Source: Acidimicrobiia bacterium (GTDB lineage: Bacteria > Actinomycetota > Acidimicrobiia > Spongiisociales > SHLN01). Taken from it: a stretch of DNA of 5,259 bases. The notes below the pieces were generated by a model. That model did no database searches and had not been told where the DNA came from. It saw nothing but the letters and a program-made list of their open reading frames with translations. The stretch is taken from assembly GCA_030624805.1 (NCBI GenBank), contig JAUXJL010000173.1:1-5259 (forward strand), in the 5' to 3' direction. Made by a program: the position numbers and the translations under genes. Of this stretch, positions 1 through 5,148 are shown piece after piece (position 1 is the first letter of the stretch; the number at the start of each line of letters is the position of its first letter).

Positions 1-1563
1 GCCGACTATGTGCCAGACGAGCCCCGCCTGTACGCCTCCAAGGTCAAGAACGCCCAGGAGGCTCACGAAGCCATCCGGCCTGCTGGAGACGCCTTCCGAA
101 CGCCCAACGAGGTCGGCGAAGAGGTGGGTGGCGATGAGTCCAAGCTTTACGAGCTCATATGGACGAGAACGGTGGCTTCCCAGATGAAGGATGCTAAGGG
201 TGAGCGAGTGCATGTGCGGCTTGGGGCCACCACCTCAGCCGGTCGCGACGCCGAATTCGGTGCCTCCGGCCTCGTCATCACGTTCCCCGGATTCATGAAG
301 GCCTACGTTGAAGGAAGTGACTCAGCTGAGCCCAACGGTGATGACACCGCTCGAGCAGATTCCAAACAAGACCAGGAGCGAAGGCTGCCTGCCATGGCCG
401 TCGGCGACTCGCTTGATGTCGTCGAGCTCGCCTCGAGCAGCCACGAAACCAAACCACCAGCCCGCTACACCGAGGCCAGCCTGGTGCGCCGCCTCGAGGA
501 ACTGGCGATCGGGAGGCCCTCGACCTACGCCTCCATTATCTCGACCATCCAGGACCGCGGTTATGTGTGGAAAAAGGGCACAGCCCTCGTCCCTTCCTTC
601 ACCGCCTTCGCCACCATTTCGTTGCTCGAGACTCACTTTCCCGAATTCGTTGACTTCGCGTTCACCGCCCGGATGGAAGACGACCTCGACAGTATTGCTC
701 GAGGCGAGACCGAGGCCATACCGTGGTTGTCTGGCTTCTATTTCGGGAACGGCCGTCCGGGACTTCATCAGCTCGTGACAGAGCAGATGAGCGAGATGGA
801 CCCCCGCCAGCTCAATTCAATCGTGATCGGAGCCGACTCAAACGGCGAAAAAGTTGAAGCCCGGTCCGGTCGGTTTGGGCCCTTCTTGTCTCGGGGCGAA
901 CAGACCGCTCCAATCCCCGAAGACCTACCCCCCGATGAGCTGACTCTCGAGAAAGCGATTGAGCTGCTCGAGGCCCCGAGTGGGGATCGGCCGCTCGGCC
1001 AGCACCCCGACTCCGACCTCGATGTGGTAGCGAAAACGGGTAGATATGGGCCGTATGTTGTGATCGAAGAGCCCGAGGACTCGAAACAAAAGCCAAAGAC
1101 CGCCTCACTCTTCAAGGACATGAACTTGGACACGGTCACGCTGGAGCAAGCGCTCGAGTTGCTGTCATTGCCCCGGGTGATCGGTGTCGACCCCGAAACC
1201 GAGGAAGAGATCACGGCGCAAAATGGACGCTACGGGCCGTATCTGAAGCAGGGTAAGGATTCACGAAGCCTCGAAACCGAGGACCAGCTCCTGACAATCG
1301 ACCTGGACCACGCTCTCAAACTCTTCGCCCAGCCAAAGAAACGCCGGACCGCCAAACCGCCACTCAAGGAGTTGGGTCCTGACCCGGTCAGCAAGGCCGA
1401 GATGGTTGTGAAAGACGGACGCTTCGGCCCATACGTCACCGACGGGGAGTTCAACGCCTCGCTCCGGGTAGGAGACAGCGTCGAATCGCTTACCCCCGAA
1501 CGCGGCGCCGAACTCCTCGCCGAACGCCGCGCCAAAGGCCCGGCCAAGAAGAAGAAGAAGTAG
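1..1563 (+). CDS. topA: DNA topoisomerase I (type IA), C-terminal part, 5' end outside window
   Basis: Type IA topoisomerase, which relaxes negatively supercoiled DNA through a transient 5'-phosphotyrosine single-strand break. The frame is open from base 1, so an N-terminal part (Toprim domain and the catalytic-Tyr motif) lies upstream. Visible core motifs are KVKNAQEAHEAIRP (nt 40-81), LYELIWTRTVASQM (nt 145-186) and the GRPSTYASIISTIQDRGYV block (nt 511-567). The C-terminal half carries four glycine-aromatic repeat motifs, at nt 868-885 (GRFGPF), 1039-1056 (GRYGPY), 1225-1242 (GRYGPY) and 1417-1434 (GRFGPY). These match the repeated C-terminal DNA-binding domains of mycobacterial-type TopA, which lack Cys4 zinc fingers. 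The protein ends in five lysines (nt 1546-1560), like the basic tails of actinobacterial enzymes. One oddity is Ala (nt 505-507) before IGRPSTYA, where the family usually has Gly. The stop codon TAG is at 1561-1563. The identification is secure; only the N-terminus is unseen. Confidence 0.97.
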   Translation, partial: ADYVPDEPRLYASKVKNAQEAHEAIRPAGDAFRTPNEVGEEVGGDESKLYELIWTRTVASQMKDAKGERVHVRLGATTSAGRDAEFGASGLVITFPGFMKAYVEGSDSAEPNGDDTARADSKQDQERRLPAMAVGDSLDVVELASSSHETKPPARYTEASLVRRLEELAIGRPSTYASIISTIQDRGYVWKKGTALVPSFTAFATISLLETHFPEFVDFAFTARMEDDLDSIARGETEAIPWLSGFYFGNGRPGLHQLVTEQMSEMDPRQLNSIVIGADSNGEKVEARSGRFGPFLSRGEQTAPIPEDLPPDELTLEKAIELLEAPSGDRPLGQHPDSDLDVVAKTGRYGPYVVIEEPEDSKQKPKTASLFKDMNLDTVTLEQALELLSLPRVIGVDPETEEEITAQNGRYGPYLKQGKDSRSLETEDQLLTIDLDHALKLFAQPKKRRTAKPPLKELGPDPVSKAEMVVKDGRFGPYVTDGEFNASLRVGDSVESLTPERGAELLAERRAKGPAKKKKK

Positions 1564-1580
1564 GCGGCGCCTGCGCCGCC
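1563..1580 (+). terminator. GC-rich hairpin overlapping the topA stop, probable terminator
   Basis: GGCGGCG (1563-1569) pairs perfectly with CGCCGCC (1574-1580) across a CCTG loop, and the stem begins on the last base of the topA stop codon. No T-run follows. It is therefore not a classic intrinsic terminator, but strong hairpins without U-tracts are often proposed as terminators in high-GC actinomycetes. Its position makes it a likely 3' boundary for topA transcripts. Confidence 0.5.
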
Positions 1581-1583
1581 GCG

Positions 1584-1611
1584 GCTACCAGCGACCAGCT
1601 GCCAGTCTCCA
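1584..1611 (+). repeat. Four degenerate 7-bp tandem units (GNNNCCA)
   Basis: Directly after the topA hairpin come GCTACCA, GCGACCA, GCTGCCA and GTCTCCA in tandem, sharing G at position 1 and CCA at positions 5-7. GCATTCC (1612-1618) may be a decayed fifth unit. Short heptameric tandem repeats occur in intergenic DNA of several bacterial groups. No function can be assigned from the sequence. Confidence 0.5.
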
Positions 1612-1684
1612 GCATTCCCTGAGTGGATGGGGCGGGTTCTCGTGAGACTCGATGTCTCCCGCCGGCAGCCGGCGACTGGCAGCT
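1597..1684. repeat. 11-bp perfect inverted repeat with a nested hairpin between the arms
   Basis: AGCTGCCAGTC (1597-1607) is the exact reverse complement of GACTGGCAGCT (1674-1684), with 66 bases between. Inside, GGCGGG (1631-1636) can pair with CCCGCC (1658-1663), and AGAC (1645-1648) with GTCT (1654-1657). The span can thus fold as nested stems. The left arm lies within the heptamer repeats, so the right arm is effectively an inverted piece of that repeat. It could be a structured leader, a repeat remnant or a barrier between topA and the next operon. The first possible MFS start codon (ATG 1652) lies in the innermost loop and stem. Confidence 0.45.
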
Positions 1685-3127
1685 AAATTATCGGCTCGAA
1701 CCGGGTGGAACCGCCGGAGGCTGCTCACTCTCGACTACCGTCTGCCCGTGGCCGTCGAGACTGAAGCGCATCCGTCGCGCACCACACTCCAGCTCGTAAC
1801 GAAGGGCCCATTTGCCCGCCTGTGGTGGGCAGGGTTGTTCTCCAGCATGGGTGATTGGGTGGCTCTCTTTGCGACCCTGACCCTGGCTGCTCGCCTCGGT
1901 GGTTCGCAAGCCGAGACCGCCATCCTCGTGCCCCTCGTCGCACGGCTGCTGCCCGGATTGTTCTTTGTGGCCATCGGTGGCGTTCTGGCTGATCGGTTCA
2001 ACCGCAAAACCATGATGATCGTTGCCGATGTCGGACGCGGGCTTTTTGTGCTGAGCCTCGCCTTTGTGGACGACCTCGTGCAGCTCTTCGTCGTGTCCCT
2101 CGTGCTCGAGCTTTTTACCCTGCTATGGCAGCCGTCGAAAGAGGCCTCGGTCCCCAACTTCGTTCACTCCGACGATCTCGCCACGGTAAATGGCCTGTCG
2201 CTCGGTGCGGCTTACGGGACCTTCCCGCTCGGTGCGGCCCTCATCTGGCTGGTCGACTTGATCCCCGAGTTCGGTTTCACTGAAGCCCTCGATGCAGGAC
2301 CAGAGACGATGGCGTTCATGGTGGATGCCTTGACATTTTTCTTCTCGGCAATCCTCATCGCGTCGATTGTGTTTCCCGCTCGGGTGAGAAAGCGCCGACA
2401 GGGCGGCCGGGGGGGCCGGGGGTCTCCCTTGCATGACTTGAAAGAGGGCGTGACGTTTGTGGCCCGCAGCCGCACCATACGAACCATCGTCTTGGGGATG
2501 GCCGTCGGACTGTTTGGTGGCGGCATGTTGTTCGCTCTCGGCGAGTCCTACGCCCGCCGGGTGGTGGGCGCCGACGAGTCGGGCTTCTATGCCCTACTGT
2601 TCGCGCTGGGAACCGGCACGGCGGTTGGAATCATTGGCGCATCAATCCTCGGGGCTCGAAGCGCTCGGGCCGATGTTACATTCGGGTTTGGGCTCACACT
2701 TACCGGCGTGTCCCTGCTCGCCACCGCCGCTGTAAAGACCATCGTGGGTGCCATGGGGTGGATCGCGTTTGTCGGCGTCGGCACCGGCATCGCCTACGTC
2801 ATGGGGTTCAGTCACCTGCACGAGAACGTCGAGGATGAGTTCAGGGGGCGCACCTTCGCCGCACTCATTGCTCTCCTGCGGACTGGTCTGCTCGCGTCGC
2901 TGGCAGTGGCGGGCGTTGCCGCCAAGCTGCTGGATGATCAGTTTGGCCCGCCGTTCGACAACGGGACTCGCAACGTCATCGCGCTCGGTGGAACGATTGT
3001 TTTGCTCACAGGGTTTGTCACACTCTGGACTGTTCGCGACGGGCTCGGAGAACCAGTCGAGACGCTGAAGGGTTTGACTCGAGCCCGCAATCCGTTTATC
3101 GACGACGAGAAATCGGAGCAGGAGTGA
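1652..3127 (+). CDS. Major facilitator superfamily transporter, MFS_3/EntS-like
   Basis: Integral membrane transporter of about 12 predicted helices, probably a proton-driven exporter; the substrate is unknown. With the ATG start it is 491 residues. Residues 52-72 (FARLWWAGLFSSMGDW region) fit the family N-terminus. GGVLADRFNRKT (109-120) is the motif-A loop between TM2 and TM3. LWQPSKEASVPNFV (158-171) and the EFRGRTFA loop (397-404) match the MFS_3 group that includes EntS and macrolide efflux proteins. A basic Gly/Arg central loop (244-258) separates the two six-helix halves. The start is uncertain. ATG 1652 has no Shine-Dalgarno site and lies in a hairpin, and the first 32 residues are Arg-rich, with weaker G/C preference at third positions. 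GTG 1748 gives 459 residues with a family-typical N-terminus; it also lacks a Shine-Dalgarno site, but an AT-rich TAAATT (1684-1689) upstream could be a -10 element. The 3' end overlaps tmk by four bases. Confidence 0.9.
   Translation: MSPAGSRRLAAKLSARTGWNRRRLLTLDYRLPVAVETEAHPSRTTLQLVTKGPFARLWWAGLFSSMGDWVALFATLTLAARLGGSQAETAILVPLVARLLPGLFFVAIGGVLADRFNRKTMMIVADVGRGLFVLSLAFVDDLVQLFVVSLVLELFTLLWQPSKEASVPNFVHSDDLATVNGLSLGAAYGTFPLGAALIWLVDLIPEFGFTEALDAGPETMAFMVDALTFFFSAILIASIVFPARVRKRRQGGRGGRGSPLHDLKEGVTFVARSRTIRTIVLGMAVGLFGGGMLFALGESYARRVVGADESGFYALLFALGTGTAVGIIGASILGARSARADVTFGFGLTLTGVSLLATAAVKTIVGAMGWIAFVGVGTGIAYVMGFSHLHENVEDEFRGRTFAALIALLRTGLLASLAVAGVAAKLLDDQFGPPFDNGTRNVIALGGTIVLLTGFVTLWTVRDGLGEPVETLKGLTRARNPFIDDEKSEQE
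2405..2422 (+). repeat. 9-bp perfect tandem repeat in the MFS central loop
   Basis: GGCCGGGGG occurs twice back to back (2405-2413 and 2414-2422), creating a run of seven G at 2409-2415. The unit is nine bases, so gain or loss of a copy keeps the frame, changing only the Gly/Arg content of the cytoplasmic loop between the transporter halves. Confidence 0.7.
3115..3118 (+). promoter_or_regulatory. Ribosome binding site of tmk
   Basis: GGAG lies five bases before GTG 3124, inside the last codons of the transporter gene. It supports the GTG start that gives the 4-base GTGA overlap and places the kinase P-loop at residues 10-18. Confidence 0.65.
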
Positions 3128-3738
3128 GAGGCAGGTACATCGCCTTCGAGGGCATCGATGGTGCCGGCAAGTCAACCGTCGCCGAGGCCGTGGCCGAGGA
3201 GCTGCGGTCTGATGGACTGGTTGTTGAGACCGTTCGCGAGCCTGGCGGGACGCCGGTGGGTGAGGCGATCCGGGACATCTTGCTGCACTCCCACGATCAT
3301 CTCGAGCCGTGGGCCGAAGCATTGTTGTTCGCGGCCAGCCGGGCCCAGTTGGCGGCCCAGACGATTGCCCCGCTGCTCGAGGACGGCAGTTGGGTATTGT
3401 CCGACCGCTCGGTCTATTCATCGCTCGCCTATCAGGGTGCCGGCCGAGAGCTTGGGGTCGACGTCGTGCGATCTGTCAATGCGGCCGGCCTCGGCGGGGT
3501 TTGGCCCGACCTGGTTGTGCTGCTCGAGCTGGACCCGACCGCCGGGTTGGCTCGTCAGCAAGATCCCGATCGTATCGGCGGAGAGGGCCTGGGTCTACAG
3601 GAGCGAGTCGCCTCCGGCTATCGCCGGCTGGTTGAGACCGACCAGGCGGTGGTTGCGGTTGACGCCAGCCGCGGCGTTGCCCGGGTAGTGCGAGACTCAG
3701 TGGAGATTATACGTGAGCGATTTGGTGAATCTGTTTGA
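3124..3738 (+). CDS. tmk: Thymidylate kinase (dTMP kinase)
   Basis: Cytosolic kinase that phosphorylates dTMP to dTDP with ATP, an essential step in dTTP supply. It is 204 residues long, normal for the family. The P-loop is EGIDGAGKST (9-18). REPGGTPVGEAIR (38-50) carries the Glu-Pro-Gly segment near the dTMP site. SRAQL (72-76) and DRSVYSSLAYQGAGR (94-108) are the substrate-binding signatures, and PDLVVLLELDP (128-138) is the conserved strand before the LID. The P-loop lacks the basic residue of eukaryotic-type (type I) enzymes, while the LID region (about 141-155) contains R144 and R150, consistent with the bacterial type II arrangement. GTG 3124 overlaps the transporter stop (GTGA), and the 3' end overlaps holB by 26 bases, so translation of all three genes is probably coupled. 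All key residues appear intact. Confidence 0.97.
   Translation: MRGRYIAFEGIDGAGKSTVAEAVAEELRSDGLVVETVREPGGTPVGEAIRDILLHSHDHLEPWAEALLFAASRAQLAAQTIAPLLEDGSWVLSDRSVYSSLAYQGAGRELGVDVVRSVNAAGLGGVWPDLVVLLELDPTAGLARQQDPDRIGGEGLGLQERVASGYRRLVETDQAVVAVDASRGVARVVRDSVEIIRERFGESV
3702..3705 (+). promoter_or_regulatory. Ribosome binding site of holB
   Basis: GGAG lies seven bases before GTG 3713, within the 3' end of tmk. It selects the GTG start giving the N-terminus MSDLVNLFDGVIGHDRVV, typical of clamp-loader subunits. Confidence 0.65.
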
Positions 3739-4762
3739 CGGCGTAATAGGACACGATCGGGTGGTTTCGATGCTTGAGCGCGAGGCCTCTCGTCCTGCTC
3801 AGGCTTATATGTTCACCGGGCCGTCCGGGGTTGGCAAAGCAACGGTGGCACGGCTCTTTGCTGGAGCCTTGCTTTCTCCCAACGACGCCGATGGTCGGCG
3901 CAGAGTCGCCGAAGCCGTCCATCCCGATCTGCATCTGGTTGAGCCGGAGGGTCGAACCGCGCTCACGGTCGACCAGGCGCGGGCCACCGTTGCCGCCGCC
4001 ACCCGCACTCCGGTGGAGTCGGACCGCAAGGTGTTCCTACTCGAAGAGGCCGGGCTCATGAACGATGAGGCTGCCAACGCGCTGCTCAAAACGCTCGAGG
4101 AGCCCACGGCAACCGCGGTGTTTATCCTCGTTGCCGAGTCAGAGGACGACCTGCCGGCTACCGTCTCCAGCCGATGTCGAGTAGTCCGGTTCGGTCGAGC
4201 CGGTGAGGCTGATATTCGCCAGGCGCTCGTCGACCGAGGCCTAAACCCCGATCAGGCAGGCGAGGCCGCCCGGATTTCGGGTGGTCGGCCCGGTCTGGCA
4301 CTGGCCTTGGCTCAGCAATCAGACGTCGCCGCCTATCGGAAGGTGTGGTTGGGGGTGCCGAGCCAGTTGTCGGAGCGGGCCGGCGATGCATTCCGCCTGG
4401 CCGAACACGTGGTGGGGGCCGCAGCTCCGCTGTTGTCGGCGATCGAAGAGACCTACGAGGCTGGAGATGGTGGGAGGGAGGCTAAGGATCGAGTCGACCG
4501 CGCCACCCGCCGGGCGTCCCTAGCTTTGCAAGTAAACGGTCTGGAGATTCTCGCGTCCTGGTATCGAGATGCCGCGGCCGCTCAATTTGGTGCAGCCGTC
4601 GCTAACACGGACGTAGCCGGCGTCGATTTCGCCTCCGTCCGTCCCCAAGCCGCGGTGCAACGGGCCGAGCGAGTGCTGGCTACTGTCGAAGTCCTCGAAG
4701 GCAACCAGCGGCCGGTGCTGGCCCTGGCCAGCCTGTTCGCCGATCTCGCCACCATCGAATAA
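3713..4762 (+). CDS. holB: DNA polymerase III subunit delta' (clamp loader)
   Basis: AAA+ clamp-loader subunit that works with DnaX and delta to load the beta sliding clamp at primer-template junctions. It is 349 residues; the E. coli protein has 334. FDGVIGHDRV (8-17) is the usual start of the fold. The P-loop GPSGVGKAT (36-44) has Ala after the Lys where active ATPases have Ser or Thr. The Walker-B-like segment is KVFLLEEA (106-113), with Glu replacing the usual Asp. NALLKTLEEP (122-131) is followed by SSRC (152-155), whose arginine reaches a neighbouring DnaX ATP site in known clamp loaders. ISGGRPGLALALA (188-200) is the sensor-2 region, and the rest is the alpha-helical collar. The zinc-binding cysteine cluster usual between P-loop and Walker B is absent, though the HPD that follows it remains (70-72). 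These changes suit delta', a mostly non-catalytic stator, rather than DnaX. The GTG start overlaps tmk by 26 bases. Confidence 0.95.
   Translation: MSDLVNLFDGVIGHDRVVSMLEREASRPAQAYMFTGPSGVGKATVARLFAGALLSPNDADGRRRVAEAVHPDLHLVEPEGRTALTVDQARATVAAATRTPVESDRKVFLLEEAGLMNDEAANALLKTLEEPTATAVFILVAESEDDLPATVSSRCRVVRFGRAGEADIRQALVDRGLNPDQAGEAARISGGRPGLALALAQQSDVAAYRKVWLGVPSQLSERAGDAFRLAEHVVGAAAPLLSAIEETYEAGDGGREAKDRVDRATRRASLALQVNGLEILASWYRDAAAAQFGAAVANTDVAGVDFASVRPQAAVQRAERVLATVEVLEGNQRPVLALASLFADLATIE
4469..4483 (+). repeat. 15-bp direct repeat, copy 1, within holB; G-quadruplex-like
   Basis: GGTGGGAGGGAGGCT here recurs exactly at 4874-4888. In this copy it encodes residues 253-257 of delta' (GGREA). 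It has four G-runs separated by single bases, compatible with a two-tetrad quadruplex on the plus strand. Confidence 0.6.
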
Positions 4763-4872
4763 ACGATTGGGATAGTCGCCGGCCTCTTCCCCTCGAGGTG
4801 TCGGGTTGGACGGAGGCTGCCACCACTACATCTCAAACCCTTCGCACTCCTCAGATATCCACGAAACAGAGA

Positions 4873-4888
4873 GGGTGGGAGGGAGGCT
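4873..4888 (+). repeat. 15-bp direct repeat, copy 2, intergenic G-quadruplex-like tract
   Basis: GGGTGGGAGGGAGG (4873-4886) contains the exact second copy (4874-4888) of the motif in holB. It has three GGG runs and one GG run with single-base loops, a stronger quadruplex candidate than copy 1. It lies about 75 bases upstream of the tRNA gene. Confidence 0.6.
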
Positions 4889-4920
4889 GAGAGCGCGTGC
4901 CTGTGCTTCCCATGAAATCA

Positions 4921-4950
4921 GTGCCAGCCACTCCCTGCTCGTTGTATTCT
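4921..4950 (+). promoter_or_regulatory. Possible promoter of tRNA-Thr
   Basis: TATTCT (4945-4950) resembles a -10 element, and GTGCCA (4921-4926) matches four of six bases of TTGACA, with an 18-base spacer. Transcription would start just before the mature tRNA 5' end at 4962. The match is modest; the position is the best argument. Confidence 0.35.
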
Positions 4951-4961
4951 GCTTCTTCCAT

Positions 4962-5036
4962 GCCGGGGTAGCTCAGGGGTAGAGCAGCTCACTCGTAATG
5001 AGCAGGTCAGGGGTTCGAATCCCCTCTCCGGCTCCA
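4962..5036 (+). tRNA. tRNA-Thr (anticodon CGU), CCA encoded
   Basis: A complete cloverleaf can be drawn by hand. The acceptor stem is GCCGGGG (4962-4968) with CTCCGGC (5026-5032), containing one G-U pair. The D stem is GCTC (4971-4974) with GAGC (4982-4985). The anticodon stem is GCTCA (4987-4991) with TGAGC (4999-5003), loop CTCGTAA and anticodon CGT at 4994-4996, reading ACG (Thr). The T stem is AGGGG (5009-5013) with CCCCT (5021-5025) around the loop TTCGAAT. The discriminator is T (5033), followed by the encoded CCA (5034-5036). No intron and no defect are seen. No second copy of the tRNA 3' end occurs downstream in the window, so there is no visible sign of an integrated element using it as an attachment site. 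Confidence 0.98.
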
Positions 5037-5066
5037 TAGGAGCCGTAGAGGGTTGCGCGCGCTGTC

Positions 5067-5082
5067 AAAGCGTCGGGGCTTT
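5067..5082 (+). terminator. Weak hairpin after tRNA-Thr, possible terminator
   Basis: AAAGC (5067-5071) pairs with GCTTT (5078-5082) around a six-base loop, 30 bases after the tRNA. A pyrimidine stretch rather than a T-run follows. GGGGC (5075-5079) with GCTCC (5084-5088) is a competing fold. It is a possible 3' end for the tRNA transcript, but weak. Confidence 0.3.
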
Positions 5083-5099
5083 CGCTCCCTCTCTCTCAT

Positions 5100-5117
5100 C
5101 GCTCAGTGTAATGAGCG
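5100..5117. repeat. 6-bp palindromic hairpin resembling the tRNA anticodon arm
   Basis: CGCTCA (5100-5105) pairs with TGAGCG (5112-5117) around GTGTAA. Its stem includes GCTCA/TGAGC, identical to the anticodon stem of the tRNA about 113 bases upstream, and GTAATGAGC (5108-5116) is identical to 4995-5003. TGTAAT (5107-5112) in the loop also resembles a -10 element. It could be an operator, part of a terminator between converging genes, or a tRNA remnant. Confidence 0.4.
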
Positions 5118-5123
5118 TGTAAC

Positions 5124-5148
5124 GCAGGTAGTTTTTCGCTAGTCCTGC
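5124..5148 (-). terminator. Hairpin overlapping the putative minus-strand stop codon
   Basis: GCAGG (5124-5128) pairs with CCTGC (5144-5148), and the stem continues as TAG (5129-5131) with CTA (5139-5141) across a 2-base bulge, with loop TTTTTCG. On the minus strand it overlaps the stop codon at 5141-5139, much as the topA hairpin overlaps its stop. If the gene here is instead on the plus strand, this hairpin sits directly before ATG 5149 and could affect initiation. Confidence 0.35.

Larger units (their letters stand above)
4763..4961. other. Intergenic region between holB and tRNA-Thr
   Basis: I see no convincing gene in these 199 bases. There is no strong terminator immediately after holB; the only nearby self-complementary stretches are short (a GCCGGC and a CCTCGAGG). 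The region holds a purine-rich, G-run-rich tract (about 4867-4893) and, near its right end, a weak promoter candidate for the tRNA. Confidence 0.6.

Noticed and set aside
768..1214. Minus-strand open frame of 148 codons inside topA
   Set aside because: It is antisense to the conserved TopA repeats, with a Ser/Gly-rich product and no motif, so it is a composition shadow.
2642..3421. Long minus-strand open frame (259 codons) across the MFS-tmk junction
   Set aside because: It lies antisense to two well-supported genes, its product is low-complexity and rich in Arg, Pro, Ser and Gly, and no domain is recognisable. Such frames are common in GC-rich coding DNA.
3158..3688. Plus-strand open frame in another register within tmk
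   Set aside because: It overlaps the kinase entirely and is Arg/Pro/Trp-rich without motifs, while the tmk frame carries every family signature.
5100..5136. Classic intrinsic terminator formed by hairpin 5100-5117 and the T run 5132-5136
   Set aside because: The T run starts about 14 bases after the stem, too far for a standard intrinsic terminator.
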